Position numbers and translations under genes: made by a program. From assembly GCA_036435485.1 (NCBI GenBank), contig CM071600.1:53131546-53195545 (forward strand): a stretch of DNA of 64,000 nucleotides, given 5' to 3'. The DNA is from Saposhnikovia divaricata. Taxonomy: Eukaryota > Streptophyta > Magnoliopsida > Apiales > Apiaceae. Shown here piece by piece: positions 21,297 to 32,475 of this stretch. Positions within the stretch are counted from its first letter, which is position 1. Each line of letters opens with the position of its first letter. The notes beneath the pieces were generated by a model that saw nothing but the letters and a program-made list of their open reading frames with translations, did not search any database and was not told the DNA's origin.

Positions 21297-23128
21297 TATC
21301 TTTTGCTCGTCCTCGAGTAAAAACAAAAAGAAAATCTAGATAAAAAGTCCTATACTCCTTTTCGTAGGTGTGACGGTTGCATTTGGCATATGCAACAAGC
21401 CCTTTAAACCTCTAGGCAGCCCTAGTGGACGAGTGAGGTCTCGTGAGGGCCTATAGTGAATGTACCCACAAAATCCATCTAGCTTATATAAAAGATCACA
21501 TGGCAATGCACACCACACATACATGTCCTCTCATGATACATCAACTTAAGAATCAAAATGAAGTTGCAAAGTCTTGGTGTGGAAAGTGCAAGGATTCACA
21601 TAGTCTACTCAAAGAACCATGCAAGAGTGATTATAAGTTCATGTCAAGTGCAAAAATCATTGGTAACCATGCTAAGTTTACAAGGGCACACCTTAGAGTC
21701 AAAACTTGAGATCTCATATGCAAAACAAGCAATTCCTCACATTTCACTCACAAAAGAATATTCACTCAAGAACAAGGGTAAGTGTATCACTCAATTCCAA
21801 CATAATCAAATGCATGCTTGACACTTGGTATCATTCCAACTTGAATCACAACATACATTAATAATGACAATCAAAAGGTCTTTATTAGGGTTGTAATGGG
21901 GCTAGGGACAAGGTATGTCAAGAAAGGCCAAAATAAGGTGAAGTGTCAAAAGCTAGTAGTAACCTTGAATATCATGCACAACACCAAACTTCCTCCCCAC
22001 ACAATTTATTTTCATTTTCAAAAAGCCTTGAATAGTCGAATGAAGGAGGATTACAAAAACATAAGTATGCTCTCATATGTAAATTTTTTTTCATTTTTTT
22101 TTCTTTCTTTTTTTTTTCTTTTTCTTTTTTTTTCTTTTCTCTTTTTTTTTCTTCTTTTTTTTTTTTCCTTTTTTTTTTATATATATAAAGGAAAATGATA
22201 AATGCAACAATAATCCTCCTTTAGATTTAATTTTGAAAATCGACTATCAAGGTAACAACGAATATTTTCCACAAAAGTTATGAACAAAAGTAAACCCTAT
22301 TTCACACACCTTATTGCTCCCTTAAGTTCCTACTAGCCTTTGACAAAATGGGATCAAGAATACGTAAGGCTAAACAAGAAAAAGGTCTTAGGCGAGTAAT
22401 GTGGTGTGTCACCGAAAGAAAATGATTAGGCTCAAAGGGGTAACTATTTGATCATATAAGCATGGTGTGGATAATTTGGGAAATATAGGTTATTCCTAAG
22501 TGCCTTTATCATTTTATCATCAATCAATGTCATGTATTTCAAGAAGGAACTCAAACAAGTGCTAGCAATGCAAATGACAAGTGGACACTCAAGCAAAAGA
22601 ATATAAATGCAAAAGATGTGCATATAGGCTCAAAATCTCACTTGGTGTGGTAAAACATAATCAATCTCAAGAAATGGTATCCTCAATGCACCTACTTGTA
22701 CTCAAAGCATGAAGACCAAATCATCTTACACCTAATCATATCCTTCTAATTTCATGCACAATTCAAATAAGTCTACTAGCTTCACCTTGCTAGTGTAAGT
22801 GTGTGAACAAGAACTTTAGCAAATCACTTCTCAAACAAAAGCTAATGGATCATGAGATTATCATAGCATGCAAGGGTGCATCAAGCAACTAGCAATCAAT
22901 TAACAAGACTAGAATACAAAAAAGAACTCTTTTTGATTTTTTTGATTTTTTGATTTTTTTTGGATTTTTTGATTTTTATATTTACACTAAAAACCCTCCC
23001 CCATACCTAAATCATGCATTGTCCTCAATGTATGCAAATGCAAGAGAAATGAGTAAATGAGAATGAGGAGATAATACCTGACAAGAGATAAAGGAGAGGA
23101 TTTACCTACTGAAAGAAACTTACATGAA
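21297..23128 (-). other. Athila non-coding region between pol and 3' LTR
   Basis: 1.8 kb where many Athila elements carry an env-like ORF. I see no minus-strand ORF of note. It holds a T-rich tract on the plus strand (22083-22182, with C interruptions) and a run of TTTTTTGATTTTTT units (22928-22980). Several 60-100-codon plus-strand frames at 21.4-22.2 kb overlap one another and look like chance. Confidence 0.7.
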
Positions 23129-26100
23129 TCACGGGTCGATGAGGTGGGTGACCTCATCCTCGGGATCAAATGGCAGCTCTAAAAATGGTTTGAGTCTTTG
23201 TCCATTAACTTTAAATACATCACCATTTTTAGGATTTTCAATTTCAACAGCACCGTGAGGAAAAACGGTCCTAACAATGTAAGGACCTTCCCACCTAGAT
23301 CTCAATTTCCCGGGGAATAAATGAAGCCTAGAATTGTACAAAAGAACTTTTTGACCCGGAGAAAAAGATTTTCTCAAAATGGATTTATCATGAAAAAGTT
23401 TTGTTCTTTCTTTATAGATTTTAGCATTTTCATAGGCCTCATTTCTTAATTCCTCTAGTTCTGACAATTGAAACTTCCTATGACTACCGGCGGTTGGTAA
23501 GTCGAAGTTCAAATCTCTTATGGCCCACAAGGCCCTATGCTCTAGTTCAACGGGCAAGTGACAGGCTTTGCCAAACACAATTCTGTAAGGGAACATGCCC
23601 AAAACAGTCTTAAAAGTGGTTCGATAGGCCCATAAGGCATCAATCAGTTTGATGGACCAATCCTTCCTATTCGAGTTGACAGTCTTTTCTAAGATTTGTT
23701 TGATTTGCCTATTCGAGACTTCAACTTGACCACTAGTTTGAGGATGATAAGGGGTAGCCACCCTATGATTAATTGAGTACTTTTTCAAAAGGGACTCAAA
23801 TTGACGATTCTTAAAGTGCGTACCTTGGTCACTAATGATAGCCCTAGGTATGCCAAATCGAGAAAAGATATTCTCTTTTAAGAATTTAAGAACGACCTTG
23901 TTATCATTGGACTTAGTCGGTATGGCTTCTACCCACTTAGACACATAATCAACCGCTAAGAGAATGTAGAGGTTGCCGAAAGAGCTAGGAAAGGGACCCA
24001 TAAAGTCTATGCCCCACACATCGAAAATCTCAATGATTAAGATGGGACTCATTGGCATCATATTTCTTCTAGTGATCTTTCCTAAGTGTTGACACCTACT
24101 ACAAGCGGCACAGAATTCTGCAGCATCCTTGAACAAACTAGGCCAATAAAAACCGCTTTGGAGGATTTTAGCTGCTGTTTTCTTAGCACTAAAATGACCT
24201 CCACAAGCTTGATCATGACAAAAGGAAAGGATACTTCGAAACTCATGGTTTGGGACGCACCTCCGAATGATTTGATCGGGACAATATTTAAAAAGATACG
24301 GGTCGTCCCAAAAGAAGTGTTTGACTTGAGAGAAAAATTTCGATTTATCTTGTGTGGACCAATGAGAGGGAATGTCGCCGGTAGCAAGGTAATTGACAAT
24401 GTCGGCGAACCAAGGAGGAGTAGAGATAGAAAAGAGATGTTCGTCGGGAAAAGATTCATTTAAAGGCAAGTCAGTGGTGGACTCCACTACTAAGCGAGAA
24501 AGGTGATCGGCAACGACATTTTCGGACCCCTTCTTATCCCTAATTTCTAAGTCAAACTCTTGGAGCAACAAGATCCACCTAATCAATCGGGCCTTAGAGT
24601 CTTTCTTAGAGAAGAGATATCGAAGGGCGGAATGATCGGTGTAAACAATGATTTTCGAACCAATAAGATACGACCTAAACTTCTCGAGGGCAAAAACTAC
24701 GGCTAGAAGCTCCTTCTCGGTGGTTGAATAATTGAGTTGCGCATCGTTCAAGGTCTTACTAGCGTAGTATATGACATGAGGTATCTTATTGATTCGTTGT
24801 CCTAAAACCGCTCCTAATGCGTAATCAGATGCATCACACAGTAACTCGAAAGGTTGACTCCAATCGGGGGACTTGATAATCGGGGCCGAGGTCAACTCTT
24901 TCTTAAGGTGTTCAAAAGATTGTAAACAATCTTTATTGAACTCGAATTTGACATCTTTTCCAAGAAGGGTGGTCAAGGGTCTAGCCTTTTTGCTAAAATC
25001 TTTAATGAAACGTCTATAAAAACCCGCATGTCCTAAAAAGGAACGAATTCCTTTGACCGATGTTGGTGGGGGTAGATTGGCAATGAGGTCAACTTTGGAT
25101 TTATCTACTTCGATCCCCTTTTCAGAAATTCTATGACCAAGAACGATTCCTTCTTTAACCATGAAATGACATTTTTCCCAATTAAGAACAAGGTTGGTTT
25201 CTTTACATCTTTTTAAGACTAACTCAAGATGGTTTAGGCATTGATGAAAAGACGAACCAAAGATGGAGAAGTCATCTATGAAAATCTCTAGGAATTCACC
25301 TACCATGTCAGAAAAGATGCTCATCATGCACCTTTGGAAGGTGGCCGGGGCAGTGGTTAGACCGAAAGCTAAGCGACGATAAGCAAAGGTTCCAAAGGGA
25401 CATGTGAAAGTGGTTTTTTCTTGGTCTTCGGGAGCTATAGGAATTTGAAAATAACCGAAATAACCATCTAGAAAGCAATAGTAGGCATGACCAGCTAACC
25501 TCTCTAACATTTGATCTATGAATGGCAAAGGAAAGTGGTCTTTTCTAGTGGCATCGTTGAGTTTCCTATAGTCTATGCACACCCTCCAACCGGATTGGAC
25601 ACGAGTAGGAACTTGCTCATTGTTCTCGTTAGTCACCACGGTAATACCCGACTTTTTAGGTACTACCTGAATCGGGCTAACCCAAGAGCTATCAGAAATG
25701 GGATAAATGATTCCATTATCGAGACACTTAAGAATTTCCTTCCTAACAACTTCCATCATGGTAGGGTTCAACCGCCTTTGTGGCTCACGAACTGGTTTGG
25801 CATCATCAACTAAGTGAATCCGATGTTGGACAATGGCCGGACTAATTCCTTTAATATCCGAGATACTCCAACCTATGGCTTCCTTATGATCTCTAAGCAC
25901 ATTCACAAGCTCATCCTCTTGTGACTTGGTCAAATTAGAGGCAATGATAACGGGAAGGGACTCGTTAGGACCTAAAAAGGCGTACTTAAGAGTGTCGGGA
26001 AGAGGTTTGAGTTCTAAATCGGGCGGCTTTGACTCAACGGGTTCACTAGTTTCGAAAAGTGGCAAAGGTGGTGGTTCACATGCTTGGTTATTTGTAGGAA

Positions 26101-28555
26101 TGGTGGAATCTAACATTGCATTGACCTCATTTGTATATTCAGAATCATCCCAATCTTGACCAAAGTGTTTTAAACAAAAATCAAGAGCATCATTAGGGTT
26201 GATGAATTCTTGATCAACTATATCATCAATTAAATTGACATCCATAGGTTGATCATAGAGATCATCGGGTTGTTTCCCTATGTGAAAAATATTGAGGTCA
26301 ATGGTCATGTTTCCAAATGTTAGTTTCATTAATCCATTTCTACAATTAATCAAAGCATTGGAGGTGGCTAGAAATGGCCTTCCTAGAATAATAGGAATCT
26401 GATTCTTAGGGTTCTTGACCGGTTCGGTTTCTAGGACGACAAAATCAACGGGAAAGAAAAAGTCACCTACTTTAATTAGCACGTCTTCAATAATCCCCTT
26501 AGGAACCTTGACAGAACGATCTGCTAATTGAAGTGTAACATTTGTTCTTTGAAGCTCTCCTAAACCTAGGGCTTGATAGACCGAAAATGGAAGCAAGTTC
26601 ACACTAGCGCCTAAGTCGAGTAATGCCTTGTCCACAAAGGTATTGCCTATGACACATGAAATTGTAGGACAACCGGGGTCCTTATGTTTCACGGGAATTT
26701 GGTTCGAAAGAATTGAGCTCACTTGGGATGTCAAGAAGGCTTTCTTAGGGACGTGAGTAGTTCGTTTATGTGTGCACAAATCTTTTAGACATTTCGCATA
26801 CGAAGGAATTTGTTGAATCGCGTCTAAAAGAGGGATGTTGACTTTGACTTGCTTAAAAACTTCTAAGATCTTGTCCATTTGGGCCGTTTGTTTAGGAGAA
26901 ATGAGTCGTTGGGGGTAAGGAGCTTTTGGCTTAAAGACTCGTTCATTAGGTTCTTCGGGGATGGGTTTTGTCCCACTCGTTGATCCTTGTTCCTTAGAAC
27001 TCTCGGGTTCAAGATTAGCGTTTGGTTCAGAATTCGATTCGTCTTCTTCGGGAGACTTGTTACCGACATGATTTTCAACTTGCTTACCGGACCTTAAGGA
27101 AATGACCGCGTTCACATTGTGAGGAGGTCTTTGATTGATTGGAAATTTAGGGTTTACCTCGGTTTGACTTGGAAGTTTGTTCTTCTCTCGTTCACAAATG
27201 GCGTTGGCTAATTGGCTCACTTGAACCTCTAACTTAGATATGGCTTGAGTACTAGCATTTAAAATTTGCCTATCTTGAGTCATGGTTTGCATGAAGGTCT
27301 GTTGAGATTGAGCCAAATTAGTCGTCGATTTAAGAAGTGCATCGAGAGTCTTTTCCAAGGAGTTAATTCTCTTATCCGACTCATGAAAGCCGGGTGGGTG
27401 GGCGGGTGCTTGATTTTGATAAGGAATGTGATTTTGAGTCGTGTTTGAGAAAGGAACTTGGTTCGGATAGTTCGGCTTTTGAAAAGATGGTGGAGGTTGG
27501 AAATTTTGGCCTTGGTTCCAAGAGAAATTAGGGTGGTTCTTCCACCCGGGATTGTAAGTTGGTGCGAACGGGTCATTCCGAGGTCTCGGTTGGAACATTG
27601 CGTTCACTTGCTCAAAATCGGGACAAGGTTGAGACTCAAAGTTCGAAGAATTAAAATTTGGGTACATAGACATGGGTGGGGGACTACTATGAGTTTCTAG
27701 AGCTTCGAGTCTCCTAGTAAGGGTGGCTAGCTTGGCATCGGTTGCAATATTGTTTCCAATTGAATGTAGACCCCTAGAAGAACTAGATGACTCGTTGGAC
27801 TTGTGAGGTTCCCTAGTAGACTCCCACAACATAGTCTTCTCGGCTAATTCCTCGAAAAACTCCCACCCTTCGTCTTCATTTTTCCCCATAAATTTTCCTT
27901 GGCACATAGACTCTAACAACGCGGTTGTTGGACTATCTAAGGCCTCATAAACAATCTTGCAAAGCCTCCATTTTTCTATTCCGTGATGGGGGCATTGTGA
28001 TAAGAGATTTTTAAAGCGATCAAAATATTTCCAAAAAGACTCATTTTCCTTCTGATGAAATTGATTTATTTCGTTTGTAATCCTTGTAGTCTTATGGTTT
28101 GGAAAATATTTTTTAAGAAAAATTATCACAAATCCCTCCCACGTTGAAATAGAATTAACGGGAAGACTATACAACCATTTTTTTGCATTTTCTTTCAAGG
28201 CGAAGTTGATAAGTCTAAGCCTAATGGAGTCTTCGGTCAATTGTTGGAGTTTTTGTAGAGCACAAACCTCCTCGAATTCATGAAGGAAAATATACGGATC
28301 CTCACCATCACTCCCGGTAAACTTAGGTAACATGCTAATGTGGTGAGCTTTGATCTCGAAATTATTACCATTTACGGGAGGAAGAGTGATGCACGAAGGT
28401 TGAGCGGAACGGGTGGGGTAGCAACGGTCCTTAAGAGACAAGGCCATGTTTACTAATGGTTCGGAATTATCTATAGACTCGGAGTCAGAAGAGGAAGAAC
28501 TCTCAAACGATCTCACTAGTCTAGAAGAATTATCCCTAATCCAAATAGTTCGCAT
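23129..28555 (-). CDS. gag-pol: Athila Gag-Pol polyprotein, full length
   Basis: An open frame of 1,808 codons from the ATG at 28555; an ATG at 28447 (MALSLKDRC) is an alternative start. Domains in order: Athila-type Gag (about 70-270; KWLYSLP, FLKKYFP, WKYFDRFKNLL, CPHHG) with no CCHC knuckle; aspartic protease with DLGASVNLLPF (about 645); RT with WRVCIDYRKLND, catalytic FLDGYFGY and IFIDDFS (about 955-1110); RNase H with CDASDYALGAVLG, ATTEKELLAV-like STTEKELLAV and YTDHSAL (about 1235-1340); integrase with an HHCC zinc finger (CAACSRCQ) and catalytic GIDFMGP, SDQGTHF and GQVEVSNR (about 1516, 1574, 1608); then an RWEGPY module near the C-terminus. RT-RNase H-integrase order marks Ty3/Gypsy. 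All catalytic residues are present and no stop occurs, so it is likely competent. Confidence 0.96.
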   Translation of the reverse strand: MRTIWIRDNSSRLVRSFESSSSSDSESIDNSEPLVNMALSLKDRCYPTRSAQPSCITLPPVNGNNFEIKAHHISMLPKFTGSDGEDPYIFLHEFEEVCALQKLQQLTEDSIRLRLINFALKENAKKWLYSLPVNSISTWEGFVIIFLKKYFPNHKTTRITNEINQFHQKENESFWKYFDRFKNLLSQCPHHGIEKWRLCKIVYEALDSPTTALLESMCQGKFMGKNEDEGWEFFEELAEKTMLWESTREPHKSNESSSSSRGLHSIGNNIATDAKLATLTRRLEALETHSSPPPMSMYPNFNSSNFESQPCPDFEQVNAMFQPRPRNDPFAPTYNPGWKNHPNFSWNQGQNFQPPPSFQKPNYPNQVPFSNTTQNHIPYQNQAPAHPPGFHESDKRINSLEKTLDALLKSTTNLAQSQQTFMQTMTQDRQILNASTQAISKLEVQVSQLANAICEREKNKLPSQTEVNPKFPINQRPPHNVNAVISLRSGKQVENHVGNKSPEEDESNSEPNANLEPESSKEQGSTSGTKPIPEEPNERVFKPKAPYPQRLISPKQTAQMDKILEVFKQVKVNIPLLDAIQQIPSYAKCLKDLCTHKRTTHVPKKAFLTSQVSSILSNQIPVKHKDPGCPTISCVIGNTFVDKALLDLGASVNLLPFSVYQALGLGELQRTNVTLQLADRSVKVPKGIIEDVLIKVGDFFFPVDFVVLETEPVKNPKNQIPIILGRPFLATSNALINCRNGLMKLTFGNMTIDLNIFHIGKQPDDLYDQPMDVNLIDDIVDQEFINPNDALDFCLKHFGQDWDDSEYTNEVNAMLDSTIPTNNQACEPPPLPLFETSEPVESKPPDLELKPLPDTLKYAFLGPNESLPVIIASNLTKSQEDELVNVLRDHKEAIGWSISDIKGISPAIVQHRIHLVDDAKPVREPQRRLNPTMMEVVRKEILKCLDNGIIYPISDSSWVSPIQVVPKKSGITVVTNENNEQVPTRVQSGWRVCIDYRKLNDATRKDHFPLPFIDQMLERLAGHAYYCFLDGYFGYFQIPIAPEDQEKTTFTCPFGTFAYRRLAFGLTTAPATFQRCMMSIFSDMVGEFLEIFIDDFSIFGSSFHQCLNHLELVLKRCKETNLVLNWEKCHFMVKEGIVLGHRISEKGIEVDKSKVDLIANLPPPTSVKGIRSFLGHAGFYRRFIKDFSKKARPLTTLLGKDVKFEFNKDCLQSFEHLKKELTSAPIIKSPDWSQPFELLCDASDYALGAVLGQRINKIPHVIYYASKTLNDAQLNYSTTEKELLAVVFALEKFRSYLIGSKIIVYTDHSALRYLFSKKDSKARLIRWILLLQEFDLEIRDKKGSENVVADHLSRLVVESTTDLPLNESFPDEHLFSISTPPWFADIVNYLATGDIPSHWSTQDKSKFFSQVKHFFWDDPYLFKYCPDQIIRRCVPNHEFRSILSFCHDQACGGHFSAKKTAAKILQSGFYWPSLFKDAAEFCAACSRCQHLGKITRRNMMPMSPILIIEIFDVWGIDFMGPFPSSFGNLYILLAVDYVSKWVEAIPTKSNDNKVVLKFLKENIFSRFGIPRAIISDQGTHFKNRQFESLLKKYSINHRVATPYHPQTSGQVEVSNRQIKQILEKTVNSNRKDWSIKLIDALWAYRTTFKTVLGMFPYRIVFGKACHLPVELEHRALWAIRDLNFDLPTAGSHRKFQLSELEELRNEAYENAKIYKERTKLFHDKSILRKSFSPGQKVLLYNSRLHLFPGKLRSRWEGPYIVRTVFPHGAVEIENPKNGDVFKVNGQRLKPFLELPFDPEDEVTHLIDP

Positions 28556-28606
28556 AAACCATGTAAGGAAACACGTAGCAAATAAGTGCGATAAATTAAA
28601 ACACAC

Positions 28607-29524
28607 AAAAAGAAAGGGTGTAAAATTAAAAGAAAAAAAACAAATTCCAAACCTAGGGTTCCCTAGTAAAATAACTAGACCTTGCTCCTAACCGTAAGGG
28701 CTACCAAAAACTAGGTAAATCAATAATTATTCGAACCGGCTTGGCCAGGTAGGTGCAAGCATTGCCAAGAGGCTAAACACCAACCTAGACACCAAACCTT
28801 AATTGGCCAGGTCAGCTTTCGCTTTCCTAGACACCAAAAAGTAAGAATAATTAAAGATTACTTCGTTTCTTAAGCACCTTCCTAATTGAGCGCGAATTCC
28901 TAGGGGCCAAGTCTAATTAATTTTATTAAAAGGCTAGGGATGCAAAATGAGGAATTAAATGGTTTTTGGGCTAAGGAAAGAGTGATGAAATCCCTTCCCT
29001 TATCTTGTAGAGGTTTTGCCCTTAATGTTTATTTACAAAATGATGCAACAAACAAAGATATATACAAAAATTATAAACAAATATGGATGCTTTAAACTAC
29101 GTGTTCTAACTAAAGAAAAGAAAGAATTTAACGTACCTTGGGGTCCTCCAGCGATCACCACAATTATAGGTACGAAAAAAACAGGAAAATAAAAAAAAAA
29201 AAATCTAGATGATGTGCCCTAAGTGATTAAATGCATGATGCAACAATTATGTATTTGCAACTAATTTTTTTGGATTTTTTATTTTTAATTTTTTTGTGAT
29301 TTTTTGAATTTTCTAATTTTTTTGTGTTTTTCTAAAAATAAAAAGGGCGAAAAGAGTGAGATACGGTTACCGAAGCTTGCTTTCCATAAATTCCAATTTT
29401 TCCACGCTTCGTTGAGAAGAGTTCCGAAATCTCAAGCTTTCCTAAAAAGAACGAAATAAAAAAATTAAGACAAGAAATAAAACTAACTCGAAAAATTAAA
29501 AATTAAGGCGCGAATAATAATTAG
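28607..29524 (-). other. Athila 5' leader
   Basis: Lies between PBS and gag. AT-rich with an ATTTTT/TTTTTTGTG low-complexity stretch (29262-29335) and, near 28740-28900, a duplicated CTTGGCCAGGTAGGTGC / TTGGCCAGGTCAGC motif. No ORF. It would be the 5' UTR of the genomic RNA, where packaging signals are expected. Confidence 0.7.
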
Positions 29525-29542
29525 TCCCCGGCAGCGGCGCCA
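29525..29542 (-). promoter_or_regulatory. Primer binding site of Athila (Asp-tRNA type)
   Basis: The minus strand reads TGGCGCCGCTGCCGGGGA six bases after the LTR end: the 18-bp PBS characteristic of Athila elements. Confidence 0.95.
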
Positions 29543-29548
29543 AAAACT

Positions 29549-31778
29549 TGTGCTAAAATAAATGACAGACATTTGAATCGCAAGCGCACAATTCGTTTCG
29601 TTGTAAAATTTAATGATTCGTTCCACAGGGACTAATATTTTTGCAATCCTTAATTTCTAATTTAATCGAATTAGAACAAATATTTTTTCAGAGAGATTTT
29701 GATTTTTACTAATTATTTATAAAAAAATAAAAAATAAAAATTCGAATTAAACTAAATTAATTTACAGAAAACTTAGTTTTAAATTATCACTAATTAAAAT
29801 TTAAAAACGATTTTTATGAACAAAATAATTTTGGCATGGATGCAACTCGTTAACTCAGTTCCACAGCTAAAGATTCAACAGCAACTCATCTCAGTGAATA
29901 TGCAACTCAGTGCCAACTCGGCAAACCACAATAGACTTTGGGACAAAAACAAATCGACAGCAACAGGAATGAACAAACAGCAAACCGAACTTGACTCAGT
30001 TGAACACAGCATGAACCAATCAACAAAACTAGACTCGCCAGACTCGGAAATGCGAACCAACAAATCATACACTTTAAAAATGCTGATAATCTGAGCTCAG
30101 CGCAGTAAACAACAGACTAAAACTCAGATTACAAACCCAAATAAGTTTTCAAACATTCAATAAACTCACTTGACTCATCAACATTCAATCCATAATTCGA
30201 TAGCAGTTTTCAAACGAAAATCTAAGACACAAAGTTCTAATAACGCAACCAACTCTGATTCAAACAACTAAAACATTCATACGGCTAAAACAAGTTTTTG
30301 AAAACCCAGATTACAAAACTCGCACATACGACTCGGATTAAACTCGGAAGCAATAAACAATTACAACAACTCAAACACGACACTAAACTCGGCAAACAAA
30401 CAGGCGAATCACAGCAACTCGGTATCACGAACTCCCAGAAATGCAGAAAACTCAACAGCAATTAATAAACCCAGTTAAAAACTCAGCAATAAACCAGCAA
30501 ATCAAATATTCTACTCCAGCAAACAGCAAGCTCAACAATCATTCGGAAAACAGCAATTTATGTACGCAAAAATCAACAGCAACGAAAAGCCACAGCAAGT
30601 AAGAACACGAATTTCAGCACTTTGAACTCAACGAATCTTAAACTACAACCTTGGAAATTAGCGATTATAAACCAATCGAAGAAAAATGGGTGTGTGGTTC
30701 TGGGAAAAGAAAAGAGAAACAGGGGAGGTGGGTATAAGAAGAGAGAAAGAAGAAGGAGGAGGGGTGAAGAGATTTTTTTGGGATTTTGATTATGCAGCGA
30801 GAAATAAAAACAAGTGAAAGAGATGGGTTTTGTTTAGAAAATAGGGGAGCAGCTGGGTTTTAAAACAAAACAGGGGAGCTTTTATGCTTCGAATTTACAC
30901 AGAAAATGAGTACTAAAATATTTATAAAACTAATATTTTTGGGGTTTTTTTTTATTTCTAAAAATTAAGTACGAAAATAAAGAGATTAACTACGAAACTA
31001 AAATTACACTAAGACGATAAAGTTGGAATTAAAATGCCCACAATAAAATTAATTTTTAAAGGGGCAAACTACGAATTAAAATGATATTTAAAAATTTCGA
31101 ACCCACAATAAAATTGATATTTAAAGGGGCTCAAAATTAAAAATTAAAACAAGGAGCAAGAAATCCAAGTTTCGTTACTTTCAACCCCAAGTGGTTAGCA
31201 ACGGGTTTTATGAAAATAACGAAACAAGGCAACAATAACGAAAGAGCAAGACAAGAAGTAAAGAAAATAAAATTGCATTAATTATAATAAGAGTGTTTAC
31301 AAGATTTGAAACTAAGAAAAATACAAGAAAATAAACCTAACCTAAAATCTAAGTTACTAAATACAAGGGGGTTGAAGGGGTATTTATAGGATGGGAATTA
31401 GGGTTAAGGGGGGTGTTGGGTAAATCCCCACCATACATTTGGGTTGTGTGGTGGTGAAATCCTAGCCATCTATTTGATTCCTTCCCCCTTAAGCTTTGAA
31501 GAGTTGATCTTGGCCATACACTTTGCTAATGTGTTGGGATGATCTCCACCTTCCACTTGTCTTGAAATATTCCTTTTGCTCCAAGCTCCTAATTCTTTTC
31601 CTTCTTTCATTTTTGGTCCTTTTTCTTCCTCCTTTTTCCCTTCCTTGCACTTTATTTATTTATTTTGTCATTTCTTTATTTATTTACGATTTTCCTGAAA
31701 TTCAACAAAATAAAATATTAAAACATTAGTTCAAGCAATAAATAGGTAGATAAAATATGCAAAAATATGCACTTATCA
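29549..31778 (-). repeat. Athila 5' LTR
   Basis: Promoter-bearing LTR. Minus-strand CCTATAAATACCCC (TATA 31381-31388) lies in a GC-richer context, so R should begin about 30 bp downstream. See the 3' LTR entry for identity. Confidence 0.97.
31381..31388 (-). promoter_or_regulatory. TATA box of Athila 5' LTR
   Basis: TATAAATA on the minus strand within CATCCTATAAATACCCC. The only strong TATA box in the LTR and in the expected orientation for transcribing gag-pol. Confidence 0.7.
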
Positions 31779-31825
31779 TCAAACTTGAAAGCTACTGATT
31801 TGGGTAGTCTTCTTTGAGTTGCCAT
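31779..31825 (-). pseudogene. First codons of the SIRE env-like ORF
   Basis: ATG at 31825 begins MATQRRLPKSVAFKF and is cut at 31779 by the Athila LTR; the rest of the ORF starts at 19052 in a frame one base out of register with this piece. A basic, short N-terminus without a hydrophobic signal sequence. Confidence 0.7.
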
Positions 31826-32412
31826 TTTGATCTGAAAAGAACCTAAGAAATCTTTGAAATTGATTAGTGATTTTGAGAACTCGAGAGTGTTTTTGCTTTA
31901 GAGAATGAAATTAGAGAAAGAAATTACACGATTAGAGTGTCAAAATAATTATATTACAAAAAAATCCTTCAGACCCATTATCCCACGTTGACACGTAGGT
32001 TGACAGGTGTCAGTCCCTGAAAAATGCAGTTACCCATGACTTTTGGAAAATAAAATCCAAAAATAATTTCAAGTAAGTCAAGGTAAAATCAAGATAAAAA
32101 TCAATACTGATCAGTTTCCTCTTCCTGATGTGATCTTTTCATCAGGATAATCACACGATCAATGTGATTTTTGAATAAAAAGAATTACTAATCCTGATGT
32201 GAACACACTCGTATTCCTGATCAATATCATCCTGATTCCAGAGACTAAATAGAGTTTCCACATGTCATTTTCTTTTACCTGAAAAAGAAATAACAAGATC
32301 AATTGGTTAAATTCATTCAATATTTCTTGAAAATACAAGAAATACAGTCACACATAATTATGACTGAATGCATTGATATCTCCCAAATGATTGTTCAGCT
32401 TCCCACGTCTTC

Positions 32413-32420
32413 TATAAAAG
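32413..32420 (+). promoter_or_regulatory. TATA box on the strand opposite to SIRE
   Basis: TATAAAAG in TCTTCTATAAAAGAAACCG, 63 bp upstream of the ATG at 32476. A start about 30 bp downstream (near 32445) would skip the ATG at 32434 and make 32476 the first ATG. A CCCACGTCT (ACGT core) lies just upstream at 32402. Confidence 0.6.
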
Positions 32421-32475
32421 AAACCGACGCCTTATGCCATTCTCCAAAACCTTTACATTCTTTTCTCTTTCTATC

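Larger units (their letters stand above)
19053..31778 (-). mobile_element. Athila-lineage Ty3/Gypsy retrotransposon, apparently intact
   Basis: LTRs 19053-21282 and 29549-31778 are each 2230 bp and differ at only four positions I could find (19409, 19917, 19964 and 20877 areas). In element sense the LTR begins TGATAAGTGCATATTTT and ends TTTTAGCACA. The PBS is the Asp-tRNA type used by Athila. One long gag-pol frame is open; no env-like ORF follows pol. Inserted after about codon 15 of the SIRE env-like ORF. The flanks (AATGT left, TCAAA right, plus strand) are not a 5-bp duplication. Confidence 0.95.

Noticed and set aside
21443..22198. Plus-strand frames of 87-100 codons in the Athila 3' region
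   Set aside because: Overlapping frames, one ending in a poly-Phe tract from the T-rich run; no promoter; nothing like the SIRE antisense unit.
24082..24463. 125-codon frames on both strands inside Athila integrase
   Set aside because: Shadows of the intact gag-pol frame.
28446..28691. 81-codon antisense frame at the start of Athila gag
   Set aside because: Mostly the complement of gag codons; no promoter-like sequence.
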